From Saprospiraceae bacterium (lineage in GTDB: Bacteria > Bacteroidota > Bacteroidia > Chitinophagales > Saprospiraceae), in contig JAHDCG010000019.1 in NCBI GenBank assembly GCA_020629965.1, positions 1-43,953 on the forward strand: 43,953 nt of DNA. Reading direction: 5' to 3'. Positions 1 to 6,691 of the stretch are shown piece by piece. The translations under genes were made by a program, and so were the position numbers. Positions within the stretch are counted from its first letter, which is position 1. The number at the start of each line of letters is the position of its first letter. Below the pieces are notes generated by a model. The model saw only the letters and a list, made by a program, of their open reading frames with translations, did not search any database and was not told the DNA's origin.

Positions 1-670
1 TAATAAAATCCTCGTCGTGCGCGGCATTTTTCGGCAGACCGATGTACTCCGTCGTGCCTTCGATTTGCGTGTGGTTTTGCACGAGGACACCGTTGTGCAG
101 CACCGTGACGTGACCCGGCGCGGTGCGGATACTGTCTTGATTAAAGCGGGGCGCGGTGTAGATGATGTCGTAAGTCTGCCACGTGCCGGCGGGGCGGGAG
201 GCATTAACGAGGGGGATGGTTTGCTTATAAACCGCCGCTGCCTGACCGTTACTGTAGGTGCGATTTTCGTAGCTGTCCAAAATTTGTACTTCATAGCGAT
301 TTTGCAGAAAAACGCCGCTGTTGCCGCGCCCCTGACCTTCACCTTCGATGACTGCGGGCGTGCGAAATTCGAGGTGCAACTGTATATCTCCGAATTTTTC
401 TTTGGTGCGTATATCGCCGGTGCCGGGTTTTACGGTCATTGCGCCGTCGGCGATTGTCCACTCGGCGGGTTTGTCGGCATTGGCGCTTTGCCACGCGTCG
501 AGGTCTGTGCCGTCAAAGAGAATGACGGCGTCGGAGGGGGCTTTATTTTCTTGCGCGACTACGATGCGGGGTTCGGGTTCCCAAACTTCGGTGGCTGTGG
601 GGTCGGCGATTTGTGCGGTTAATACGCTGAAAATCAGTAGATTAAAGAAAGCGAGTAGTATATTTTTCAT
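1..670 (-). CDS. DUF1080 (3-keto-disaccharide hydrolase-like) secreted protein, 3' end missing
   Basis: Read on the minus strand from ATG at 670, the frame stays open to the window edge for 223 codons, so the C-terminus is cut off. It opens with a signal peptide (MKNILLAFFNLLIFSVLTAQ). Next comes a WEPEPRIV segment and then AVILFDGTDLDAW, the characteristic start of the DUF1080 / 3-keto-disaccharide hydrolase fold. This is followed by TIADGAMTVKPGTGDI, LHLEFRTP, GNSGVFLQNRYEVQILDSY and WQTYDIIYTAPRF, all typical of this jelly-roll family. Members are exported and many act on sugars or glycosides; the substrate here cannot be read. No neighbour lies within the window on its 3' side. Family assignment is firm; the enzymatic role is family knowledge only. 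Confidence 0.85.
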   Translation of the reverse strand, partial: MKNILLAFFNLLIFSVLTAQIADPTATEVWEPEPRIVVAQENKAPSDAVILFDGTDLDAWQSANADKPAEWTIADGAMTVKPGTGDIRTKEKFGDIQLHLEFRTPAVIEGEGQGRGNSGVFLQNRYEVQILDSYENRTYSNGQAAAVYKQTIPLVNASRPAGTWQTYDIIYTAPRFNQDSIRTAPGHVTVLHNGVLVQNHTQIEGTTEYIGLPKNAAHDEDFI

Positions 671-740
671 TTTTTTTGATAATTATGTTTTCTTGAGAAA
701 AGGTGCTGCTTTACAGGTGTACAGGGGCGTTTGATAAATT

Positions 741-765
741 AAAAAAAACGGCATTCTTGTCGTTT
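741..765 (-). terminator. Probable terminator after aroK
   Basis: On the minus strand a 7-bp stem with one G-T pair (AACGACA / TGCCGTT, 4-base loop) is followed by a run of eight T. It lies about 140 bases past the shikimate kinase stop, in the right orientation for that gene. Confidence 0.5.
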
Positions 766-844
766 TACGGCATGAGTCCTAAATATTTTTCTTTACGAAA
801 CAGAAGTAATATTTTTAGTTTACCACAGACTGAAGCCCGGAGAA

Positions 845-876
845 AGTTCCCCCGATTCGGGGGTTAGGGGGCTGAA
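845..876. repeat. C/G-run palindrome, dispersed-repeat type
   Basis: A perfect palindrome, CCCCCGATTCGGGGG at 849-863, is followed by a TTAGGGGGC tail. Sequences of this style (C-run, spacer, G-run, TTAGGGGG) occur as dispersed intergenic repeats in many Bacteroidota genomes, from general knowledge. Only this copy is in the window. Confidence 0.5.
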
Positions 877-903
877 GACGAAAGGTATCTGTCCGCCGTC
901 ACC

Positions 904-1485
904 TCAATGCCCCGTCAATCTCTCCAACGCCGCAAAAATTTCCGTCGCCGCGTCCGTTTCCACCTTTTTCTGCGTAAAAATAATGTGCGCACGACGGTAG
1001 TAGGGGAGGCGTTCCTCCGTTTTTTGTCGGATAAAATTTTTCAATTCCTCGGCATCTTTTCCTTGCAACAGCGGTCTCTTATCGGTTTCATTTTGCAATC
1101 TTGTTTGGATAATTTTCAAATCCGTGTCCAAAAAAATCACGATGCCGTTTTGGCGCATGATCTCCGTGTTGTCAAAGAAGCAAGGTGTGCCGCCGCCCGT
1201 GGCGATAATCCGGGCTGCGGATTGTGCGCACAATTCCCGTAGATATTTCCGTTCGCACTTTCTGAAATAATTTTCACCGTGTGCTGCGAAAATTTTCGGG
1301 ACGCTCATTTTTTCTTTGGTCTCTATATAAGTGTCTAAATCCGTGAAGTCGCTGCCTGTCAGTTCTGCCAAGCGTTTTCCCGTATAGCTTTTGCCGCTGC
1401 CCATAAATCCCGTAAGGAAGATTTTCAGCCCGTTTATCGGCTGTGGGAGAGGGATTGGCGTCTTTTCGGAAACCTTACTTAACAT
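904..1485 (-). CDS. aroK: Shikimate kinase
   Basis: 193 residues. It phosphorylates shikimate with ATP in the cytoplasmic chorismate pathway to aromatic amino acids. The P-loop GFMGSGKS is at residues 26-33, the shikimate-binding acidic pair at D49/D51 (TDLDTYIE), the substrate arginine R75 (FRKCE), the Walker B-like GGG at 97-99, and the lid arginine R137 in KRPLL. Every diagnostic motif is present. The chosen ATG gives about 20 residues before the usual family start (KIFLTGFMGSGKS); no ATG lies nearer the P-loop, so the extension is probably real but short and unstructured. It is followed by a hairpin terminator at 741-765. No other aro genes are adjacent. High confidence. Confidence 0.95.
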   Translation of the reverse strand: MLSKVSEKTPIPLPQPINGLKIFLTGFMGSGKSYTGKRLAELTGSDFTDLDTYIETKEKMSVPKIFAAHGENYFRKCERKYLRELCAQSAARIIATGGGTPCFFDNTEIMRQNGIVIFLDTDLKIIQTRLQNETDKRPLLQGKDAEELKNFIRQKTEERLPYYRRAHIIFTQKKVETDAATEIFAALERLTGH

Positions 1486-1615
1486 AACATAAATTATAAA
1501 CGTTTTGCGCGGAAATTATTACAGGACGCTGTCAGACAAGGTTTTTTATTTGATTTCACATAATTACTTAATTCTGCATTTTTACATGAGTATCTTGTCA
1601 GACAGATTAAGCATC

Positions 1616-2056
1616 TTAAAAAATAATTTTTCCGTTCCACCATTGCTTTTCAATCGTCGCTTTATTTTTCTCGTAAAATTTCACGGCCGACTCATTCCAG
1701 TCCAAAACCTGCCATTTGACCATCGCGCAGTTTTTTTCGTGTGCAGCCGCTATAAAGGCGTCAAAAAGCTGCTGACCGTAGCCGCGCCGTCTGTGCTGCT
1801 CTGCGACGACAAAATCTTCCAAATACAGCATTTTGCCGCGCCAGGTCGAATACGTCAGGTAATACAGCACCATGCCGCGAATTTCATTTTCTTCCTCCAA
1901 AACCACCGCCTCAAAAACGCCGGCGGCAAAATCGCGCTTGTAATCCGCTAATGTCGCGGTTAATTGCTCTTCTGCTTTTTCAAAAATCGCCAATTCACGT
2001 ACTAATCCGTAAATCGCCGGTAAATCTTTTTTGGTTGCCTTCCGCGTATTTGCCAA
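1616..2056 (-). CDS. GNAT-family N-acetyltransferase (SSAT-like)
   Basis: 146 residues, a complete single GNAT domain. The N-terminal beta strand is TRKATKKDLPAIYGLV, the central strand LYLEDFVVAEQHRRRGYG carries the acetyl-CoA pyrophosphate loop (RRRGYG), and the end has WQVLDWNESAVKFYEK with the Asn and Tyr typical of the family. The LEDFVV...RGxG...WxVLDWN...FY pattern resembles diamine / spermidine N1-acetyltransferases and small-molecule amine acetylators. The acceptor substrate cannot be told from sequence. It lies upstream of aroK on the same strand, 130 bases away. It diverges from the M28 peptidase gene. Confidence 0.88.
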   Translation of the reverse strand: MANTRKATKKDLPAIYGLVRELAIFEKAEEQLTATLADYKRDFAAGVFEAVVLEEENEIRGMVLYYLTYSTWRGKMLYLEDFVVAEQHRRRGYGQQLFDAFIAAAHEKNCAMVKWQVLDWNESAVKFYEKNKATIEKQWWNGKIIF

Positions 2057-2118
2057 ATTATATTTTGTTTATGAATTACATGAATAAGTAAATTTAGAGC
2101 TAAGCAATAGTCTTCACT

Positions 2119-2153
2119 CGCCGTCCGCTGTTCACCGTACAACCGTCCAAAGT
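2119..2153. repeat. Degenerate heptamer tandem repeat
   Basis: About five imperfect 7-base units of the CNCCGTN type lie in the divergent gap between the acetyltransferase and the M28 peptidase. Related 7-9-base arrays occur elsewhere in the window, mostly at stop codons; this one is near two starts. Confidence 0.5.
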
Positions 2154-2196
2154 CACATTATTGCGCAAAATAGACGTGTTTTCCCAAACAGACACG

Positions 2197-2204
2197 TATT
2201 TTTG
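2197..2204 (+). promoter_or_regulatory. Possible -7 box (TATTTTTG) for the M28 peptidase gene
   Basis: TATTTTTGC fits the Bacteroidota sigma -7 consensus TAnnTTTG exactly. It lies 35 bases upstream of the chosen ATG. A clear -33 TTTG at the usual distance is not seen, so this is tentative. Confidence 0.3.
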
Positions 2205-2238
2205 CAAAAAATACAAAATCTTTCAATTTTTTGCGATT

Positions 2239-3459
2239 ATGAAGTATTTGGTGATAGTTTTTACTCTCCTCTCCCCTCTTTTTGTGTCCGCTCAATTTGA
2301 CGAAAATGTGCTGCAAGACCTGCGCGTCGATGTGGTTTATCTTTCCTCCGACCTGCTGAAAGGGCGCGAAACGGGCACGGACGGCGAGAAATTGGCGGCG
2401 CAATACATAGAAACACGCTTCGCCGAAATCGGCTTGGAGCCTAAAGGTACGGACGGTTATATGCAGCCTTTCGACTTCAAATTTAAACCCAATCCGCACG
2501 AACCGGATTTCGAGGCACGCAAAGGACGCAATATTGTCGCGTATTTGGATAACGGCGCAAAAAATACCGTCGTTATCGGCGGTCATTACGACCACTTGGG
2601 TATGGGGCATTTCGGCTCACGACACACGGGAGAACACGAAATTCACAACGGAGCGGATGATAATGCCTCGGGCATCGCTTCGATTTTAATGTTGGCGGAA
2701 AAACTGAAGGCTTCCGACTTAAAAAATAATAATTACCTGTTCATCGCCTTCAGCGGCGAAGAATTGGGACTGTACGGCAGCAAATATTTTGTCGAGCACC
2801 CTACCCTGCCTTTGGAGTCGCTGAATTACATGATAAATTTGGACATGGTCGGTCGCCTCAACACCGAGAAAATCTTAGCGATTAACGGCGCGGGAACTTC
2901 GTCGGCTTGGAAAGAAATGTTTGGAAAAACGGATGTCCACGGGATCAAAGTTAAAACCACCGACAGCGGTATCGGTCCTTCCGACCATACTTCTTTTTAC
3001 CTGAACGACGTCCCGGCGGTGCATTATTTCTCGGGACAACACACCGATTATCACAAGCCCGAAGACGACTCGGAGTTGGTGAATTACGAGGGGATTTACG
3101 AAATTTCCGACCACATTTACGCCGTTATCGAAGGATTGAATGACGCCGGAAAAGTCGATTTTCAAAAGACGAAAGACGAGAACGAAGGGCGCACGGTTTC
3201 TAAATTTAAAGTCACCCTCGGTGTCATGCCCGACTATGTACACGACGGCACGGGCATGCGCGTGGACGGAGTCATGAGCGACCGACCGGCGGAAAAAGCG
3301 GGCTTACAAAAGGGCGATATTATTATCAAAATCGGTGAGACGGAGGTAAAGGACATTTATGACTATATGGACGGCTTGGCGAATTTTAAAAGCGGAGATA
3401 AGACGACAGTCGTCGTAAAAAGAGAGGAGAAAGAAATGGAAATGAAGGTGCAATTCTAA
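2239..3459 (+). CDS. Exported M28-family zinc aminopeptidase with C-terminal PDZ domain
   Basis: The ATG at 2239 was chosen over one 26 codons upstream because it directly begins a signal peptide (MKYLVIVFTLLSPLFVSAQ); the product is 406 residues. The M28 di-zinc core is complete: GGHYDHLG (H116, D118), NGADDNASG (D140), SGEELG (E174/E175), NLDMVGR (D202) and TDYHKPEDD (H272). A protease-associated insertion is absent, so the core is compact. Residues about 325-406 form a PDZ domain with the GVMSDRPAEKAGLQKGDII ligand-binding pattern. The arrangement is common in periplasmic or surface Bacteroidota peptidases that trim N-terminal residues from peptides. No partner gene is evident. Specificity is not deducible. 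Confidence 0.93.
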   Translation: MKYLVIVFTLLSPLFVSAQFDENVLQDLRVDVVYLSSDLLKGRETGTDGEKLAAQYIETRFAEIGLEPKGTDGYMQPFDFKFKPNPHEPDFEARKGRNIVAYLDNGAKNTVVIGGHYDHLGMGHFGSRHTGEHEIHNGADDNASGIASILMLAEKLKASDLKNNNYLFIAFSGEELGLYGSKYFVEHPTLPLESLNYMINLDMVGRLNTEKILAINGAGTSSAWKEMFGKTDVHGIKVKTTDSGIGPSDHTSFYLNDVPAVHYFSGQHTDYHKPEDDSELVNYEGIYEISDHIYAVIEGLNDAGKVDFQKTKDENEGRTVSKFKVTLGVMPDYVHDGTGMRVDGVMSDRPAEKAGLQKGDIIIKIGETEVKDIYDYMDGLANFKSGDKTTVVVKREEKEMEMKVQF

Positions 3460-3527
3460 AAAAGGTGTTTATTTGTTGAATTTTTGAGCGCATACACCCT
3501 GCCCGTTGAGCAAAATCACGGAGTTCT

Positions 3528-3567
3528 CAACGATTCAACACCTCAATAATTCAACGATTCAACAACA
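3528..3567. repeat. Period-8 tandem repeat (CAACGATT-type)
   Basis: Five consecutive 8-base units (CAACGATT, CAACACCT, CAATAATT, CAACGATT, CAACAACA) end 5 bases before the next start codon. The first units can pair with GTTGAATTTTTGAG near 3475, giving a possible weak hairpin after the M28 gene. Confidence 0.6.
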
Positions 3568-3572
3568 GCTAC

Positions 3573-5123
3573 ATGCCTAAACAATCTACTGACTACCTCA
3601 TCCAACTTATCAAGTCGCTGACCAAAAGTGAGAAGCGCCATTTTCGTCTCTTTGTGCGCCGTAATCAGGCGTCGGAGGACATTCTTTTCCTGCAATTATT
3701 CGATTTTTTGGAGAAAAACGGCGAGTACGAAGAGGATAAGATATTGGCCACAATTCCCGATATTAAGAAGCGGCAAATGTCAAATCTCAAGGCGCATTTG
3801 TACAAACAACTTCTGATTTCTCTACGGCTTTTGAATAAAAATTACGACGAAGAAATCGAAAATCGGGAACGTATTGACTTTGCTAAGGTGTTGTATAACA
3901 AGGGATTGTACAGGCAGGCTTTAGAAGTACTCGAACGGGTCAAAAAACGCTCGGTCGATGCGCGGCAGACGGCACTGGTGTACGAAATTACGGAGTTTGA
4001 AAAGTTAATCGAAGGGCAATACATTACCCAAAGTCTCGAAAATCGTGCGGAAAGCATCAGTGAAGAGTCGGCGGATTTGCTGCGCGAAATGCAAATCGAA
4101 AATGAATACTCCAATCTCTCGCTGCAACTCTACGGTCTTTACCTCAAGGTGGGCTACGTGCGCGACGAAAAGGACTATATTTTTATCAAAAATTTCTTCA
4201 CTTCCAACCTGCCCAAACACGACTACGAAGACCTTTCTTTTTTTGGAAAACTGCATTGGTGTCAGTGCTACGTGTGGTATCATTACATCTCGCAGGATTT
4301 TTTGAATTGTTACCGTTACGCACAGCGTTGGGTCGATTTATTTGACGAACACAAGGACATGGTCGCGCGGCAACCGGTCTTGTATTTAAAGGGCTTGCAC
4401 AACCTGCTGAATGCCCTGCACAACCTGCTGCACCACGATAAATTTGTGGAAACGCTGGATAAATTGGAGGCTTTCCCCAAGCAGTTTAACATCAAGCAGG
4501 TCAAAAATATCGAGGGGCTGTTTACGCTGTACTATTACATCCATTTGATCAAGAAAAATTTCATGGCGGGCACTTTTACCGCCGGTTTGGAAGATGTAAA
4601 ACCACTGAAAAAACTGCTGAAAGATAATCCTTATAATTGGGACGATCGCCGCATCATGATTTTCAATTATCGCCTGGCGTGTATGCACTTCGGCGCGAGT
4701 CAATTCGACGAAGCGATTGATTATTTGAACCTCATTATCAATCAAAAAGCACCCGACTATCGCGGTGATATTCAGTCTTTTGCGCGTATTCTGAACCTCA
4801 TCGCTCACTTTGAACTCGGCAATGACCAACTCGTTGAATATCAGGTCAAATCCGTGTATCGCTTCTTGGCGAAAATGGAAGATTTGCATGAGGTGCAAAA
4901 AGAAATTTTCCGTTTTGTGCGCAAATTGTCACGGGTGCGCCGCGAAGAACTGCACGAAGAATTTGTGAGCTTAAAAAAGAAGCTGGTCAAAATACAGGAC
5001 AAGCAGTACGAAGGTCGGGCCTTTTTGTACCTCGATATTATCAGTTGGCTGGAGAGTAAAATCGAAGGGCGACCGGTAGAGGAAGTGACGCGGGAGAAGT
5101 TTTTGGAGTCCGTTGCCGGTTAA
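3573..5123 (+). CDS. Hypothetical helical-repeat (TPR-like) protein
   Basis: 516 residues, no signal peptide and no membrane segment, so presumably cytoplasmic. The N-terminus (STDYLIQLIKSLTKSEKRHF) has the style of a conserved Bacteroidota family of unknown function. The body is almost all alpha-helical: leucine-rich amphipathic helices with repeated aromatic pairs such as YNKGLYRQALEVLERVKKRS (about residues 112-130) and FDEAIDYLNLIINQKAPDYR (about 380-400), which look like TPR units. No catalytic motif is visible. The last codons and stop lie within a degenerate heptamer repeat, so the extreme C-terminus (VAG) may be recently acquired. A scaffold or binding role is plausible but inferred only. 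Confidence 0.75.
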   Translation: MPKQSTDYLIQLIKSLTKSEKRHFRLFVRRNQASEDILFLQLFDFLEKNGEYEEDKILATIPDIKKRQMSNLKAHLYKQLLISLRLLNKNYDEEIENRERIDFAKVLYNKGLYRQALEVLERVKKRSVDARQTALVYEITEFEKLIEGQYITQSLENRAESISEESADLLREMQIENEYSNLSLQLYGLYLKVGYVRDEKDYIFIKNFFTSNLPKHDYEDLSFFGKLHWCQCYVWYHYISQDFLNCYRYAQRWVDLFDEHKDMVARQPVLYLKGLHNLLNALHNLLHHDKFVETLDKLEAFPKQFNIKQVKNIEGLFTLYYYIHLIKKNFMAGTFTAGLEDVKPLKKLLKDNPYNWDDRRIMIFNYRLACMHFGASQFDEAIDYLNLIINQKAPDYRGDIQSFARILNLIAHFELGNDQLVEYQVKSVYRFLAKMEDLHEVQKEIFRFVRKLSRVRREELHEEFVSLKKKLVKIQDKQYEGRAFLYLDIISWLESKIEGRPVEEVTREKFLESVAG

Positions 5124-5154
5124 TTTAGTTGTCCGTTGCCGGTTGCCGGTTGTC
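5110..5154 (+). repeat. Heptamer repeat overlapping the stop codon (GTTGCCG-type)
   Basis: CCGTTGCCGGTTAA, which contains the last codons and TAA stop of the preceding gene, is followed by further GTTGTCC, GTTGCCG, GTTGCCG and GTTGTCA units. The array therefore starts inside the coding region and runs about 30 bases into the 3' UTR. Confidence 0.7.
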
Positions 5155-5235
5155 AGGCTGTTTTCGCTTTTACCCTGTCCTGCTGATCAGAGTATTGGGT
5201 CTTTATTTGATATGAAAAAATTGCAAGTAATTTCC

Positions 5236-5264
5236 TTTCGTTTCGAAAAAAGAACCTATCTTTG
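5236..5264 (+). promoter_or_regulatory. Probable rpsT promoter
   Basis: TATCTTTGC at 5257-5265 is a perfect Bacteroidota -7 box, with a TTTCG stretch about 17 bases upstream as a weak -33. Transcription would start near 5271, leaving an untranslated leader of about 265 bases that contains the large hairpin before rpsT. Confidence 0.5.
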
Positions 5265-5351
5265 CGGTTCGTTAGAAAAAGCGACTAAAAAAGACTTCAT
5301 ATTCAGCAAAAATAAGCCGACGAAAAGACAGTTTTTCCTCTCGGTGTTGAA

Positions 5352-5514
5352 TAGACCTTTTTACATAATAATTTAACTAAATTGAGAAAGTCTTTTTCCG
5401 TTTAAGAAACCAATTTTTAACTTCCGTAGCTATGGCTATGCAAGAGAAAAATTAATTCCTTAAACGAAAAAATACAATTCTCACTTTAGCCAAATTATCA
5501 TATATAAAGGTCTA
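5352..5514. repeat. Long imperfect inverted repeat (giant hairpin) upstream of rpsT
   Basis: The two arms, about 5352-5418 and 5447-5514, pair over roughly 65 bases with scattered mismatches. The outer stem TAGACCTTT pairs with AAAGGTCTA, then AAATTAT and CTAAA segments, then GAGAA with TTCTC, CGTTTAAG with CTTAAACG, and AATTTTT with AAAAATT. The central loop holds a small TAGC-TATG-GCTA stem. It ends 21 bases before the S20 start and sits downstream of the probable promoter. It could be an S20-responsive mRNA leader, or a MITE-like element with TA at both ends inserted in the leader. The pairing is visible directly; the function is not. Confidence 0.75.
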
Positions 5515-5535
5515 ATTAAAACATAAAAATTTACA

Positions 5536-5796
5536 ATGGCACAGCATCAGTCATCAAAAAAGCGTATTCGTCAGGACGCTAAAAAACGTATTCATAACCG
5601 TTACTACAAGAAAACTACGCGTACCGCTATCCAAAAATTGCGTGAGACGGAAGACGTAAGCGAAGCAAAATCATTTTTACCGAAGGTCGTCAGCATGATC
5701 GACCGCTTGGCAAAACGCAATACTTGGCACAAAAACAAAGCGGCTAATCTCAAGTCTGCTTTGATGATTCATGTGAATCGTTTGGCTGCTAAATAA
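5536..5796 (+). CDS. rpsT: 30S ribosomal protein S20
   Basis: 86 residues, the normal length. The N-terminus AQHQSSKKRIRQDAKKRIHN is the lysine/arginine-rich start of S20, followed by RYYKKTTRTAIQKLRE, and the end has the KNTWHKNKAANLKSAL helix typical of the family. It binds 16S rRNA in the 30S body as a primary assembly protein. It is monocistronic here: a promoter at about 5236-5264, a long leader hairpin upstream, and a strong terminator 53 bases downstream. In other bacteria S20 can repress its own translation (established in E. coli), which makes the leader worth noting. Confidence 0.97.
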   Translation: MAQHQSSKKRIRQDAKKRIHNRYYKKTTRTAIQKLRETEDVSEAKSFLPKVVSMIDRLAKRNTWHKNKAANLKSALMIHVNRLAAK

Positions 5797-5848
5797 ACTG
5801 ATTTTTCGACCGATTTTTTTCGGTTTGAATGTTTGTTTTCAACAGGAA

Positions 5849-5884
5849 GGGATAAAGACCGTTTGGCGGCTTTTATCCCTTTTT
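5849..5884 (+). terminator. Terminator after rpsT
   Basis: GGGATAAA pairs with TTTATCCC around a 15-base loop and is followed by five T. Right place and strand to end rpsT. Confidence 0.85.
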
Positions 5885-5922
5885 GTCGTTGGTGGTTTTG
5901 AACCGTTATTTTCAAACAGCAG

Positions 5923-6039
5923 AGGTCAGCACCTTTGAGCGCATTCGAGAGGTGTCTGACACTTGACTTAAAAACGAGCGGTGCTTTTGCGAATTATTGT
6001 TGAATTGAGCAACGAAAAGTGTCTGTGTCCGACACCTTC
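5923..6039. repeat. Inverted repeat with GTGTC/GACAC motifs
   Basis: GAGGTGTCTGACACTTG near 5949 is inverted as AAGTGTCTGTGTCCGACACCTTC near 6017, and AGCACC / GGTGCT also pair between. The outer copy abuts the DUF2141 stop. It has the look of a small palindromic intergenic repeat. Confidence 0.55.
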
Positions 6040-6044
6040 CTGTG

Positions 6045-6479
6045 TTACCACCTCACCAATTCGGTCCGCAGCACCTGCCCGTCTCGCTCAAAAGCAAATT
6101 GCACTTCAGTAAAGCGCGGCACCCGCCATTTGGGCGCGAAAGGAACGGAAAAACCGTAAGGCTCCAACGGAATACCAATCCAATTTTGCTCCATGACGCC
6201 GTTGTTATTTTCATCGTAAAATAAGGCGGCGGCGTAAGTGCCGTAGGGGATTTTATCTAATTTAATCAGCGTCTCCCCCGCTCTTTCTATCTTTTCTCCT
6301 TGTACCAATACGGCCTCTTCCTGATTTAAAAAACTGCTCTGTGAGTCGTATATGCCGATCCAAACCATACCGCCGCCTTGCTCGACATTCTCAATGTTCA
6401 AAAGCAAATGCCCGTCTATTGACGATGTATTTCCAAAAAGAAAACTTTGGAAAAGTAAAAGAAAAATGATAAAATTCAT
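6045..6479 (-). CDS. Secreted DUF2141 protein
   Basis: 144 residues with an N-terminal signal peptide (NFIIFLLLFQSFLFGNTSS). The rest is a single DUF2141 domain: GMVWIGIYDSQSSFL, then the hallmark GTYAAALFYDENNNGVMEQNWIG with a Ca-binding-like DENNNG turn, then EPYGFSVPFAP. DUF2141 proteins are small beta-sandwich secreted proteins of unknown function, frequent in Bacteroidota. No linked operon partner is present; the stop is followed by a palindromic repeat. Confidence 0.88.
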   Translation of the reverse strand: MNFIIFLLLFQSFLFGNTSSIDGHLLLNIENVEQGGGMVWIGIYDSQSSFLNQEEAVLVQGEKIERAGETLIKLDKIPYGTYAAALFYDENNNGVMEQNWIGIPLEPYGFSVPFAPKWRVPRFTEVQFAFERDGQVLRTELVRW

Positions 6480-6581
6480 AACGTGTCGAGTTTGTCTGAT
6501 TTTAGAAGGAAAAACATCCGCACGGCGGTGAAGTTGCTTTCGGCGGCGATTTTGTCAATCTCTTCGTCCGCAACGGGACAG

Positions 6582-6624
6582 AAAAAAAACGCCGAACAGA
6601 GCATATACTTCGTTCGACGTTTTT
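6582..6624 (-). terminator. Terminator after the SSS symporter
   Basis: On the minus strand AAAACGTCGAAC pairs with GTTCGGCGTTTT (one mismatch) and runs into eight T in total. It lies 68 bases past the symporter stop. Confidence 0.75.
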
Positions 6625-6671
6625 GTTTGTGAATGCTTTTGAATTAGCGAAAGCAGCATTATATCGCACTT

Positions 6672-6689
6672 CTCAACAACTCAACAATT
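6672..6689 (-). repeat. Short period-8 repeat at the symporter stop
   Basis: In the transcript sense TTGTTGAG occurs twice in tandem directly after the TAA stop. It is the shortest example of the stop-proximal repeat class seen across the window. Confidence 0.45.
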
Positions 6690-6691
6690 TC

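Noticed and set aside
5113-5376. 87-codon frame between the helical-repeat gene and rpsT
   Set aside because: Starts in the heptamer repeat, covers the rpsT promoter and enters the hairpin; not coding.
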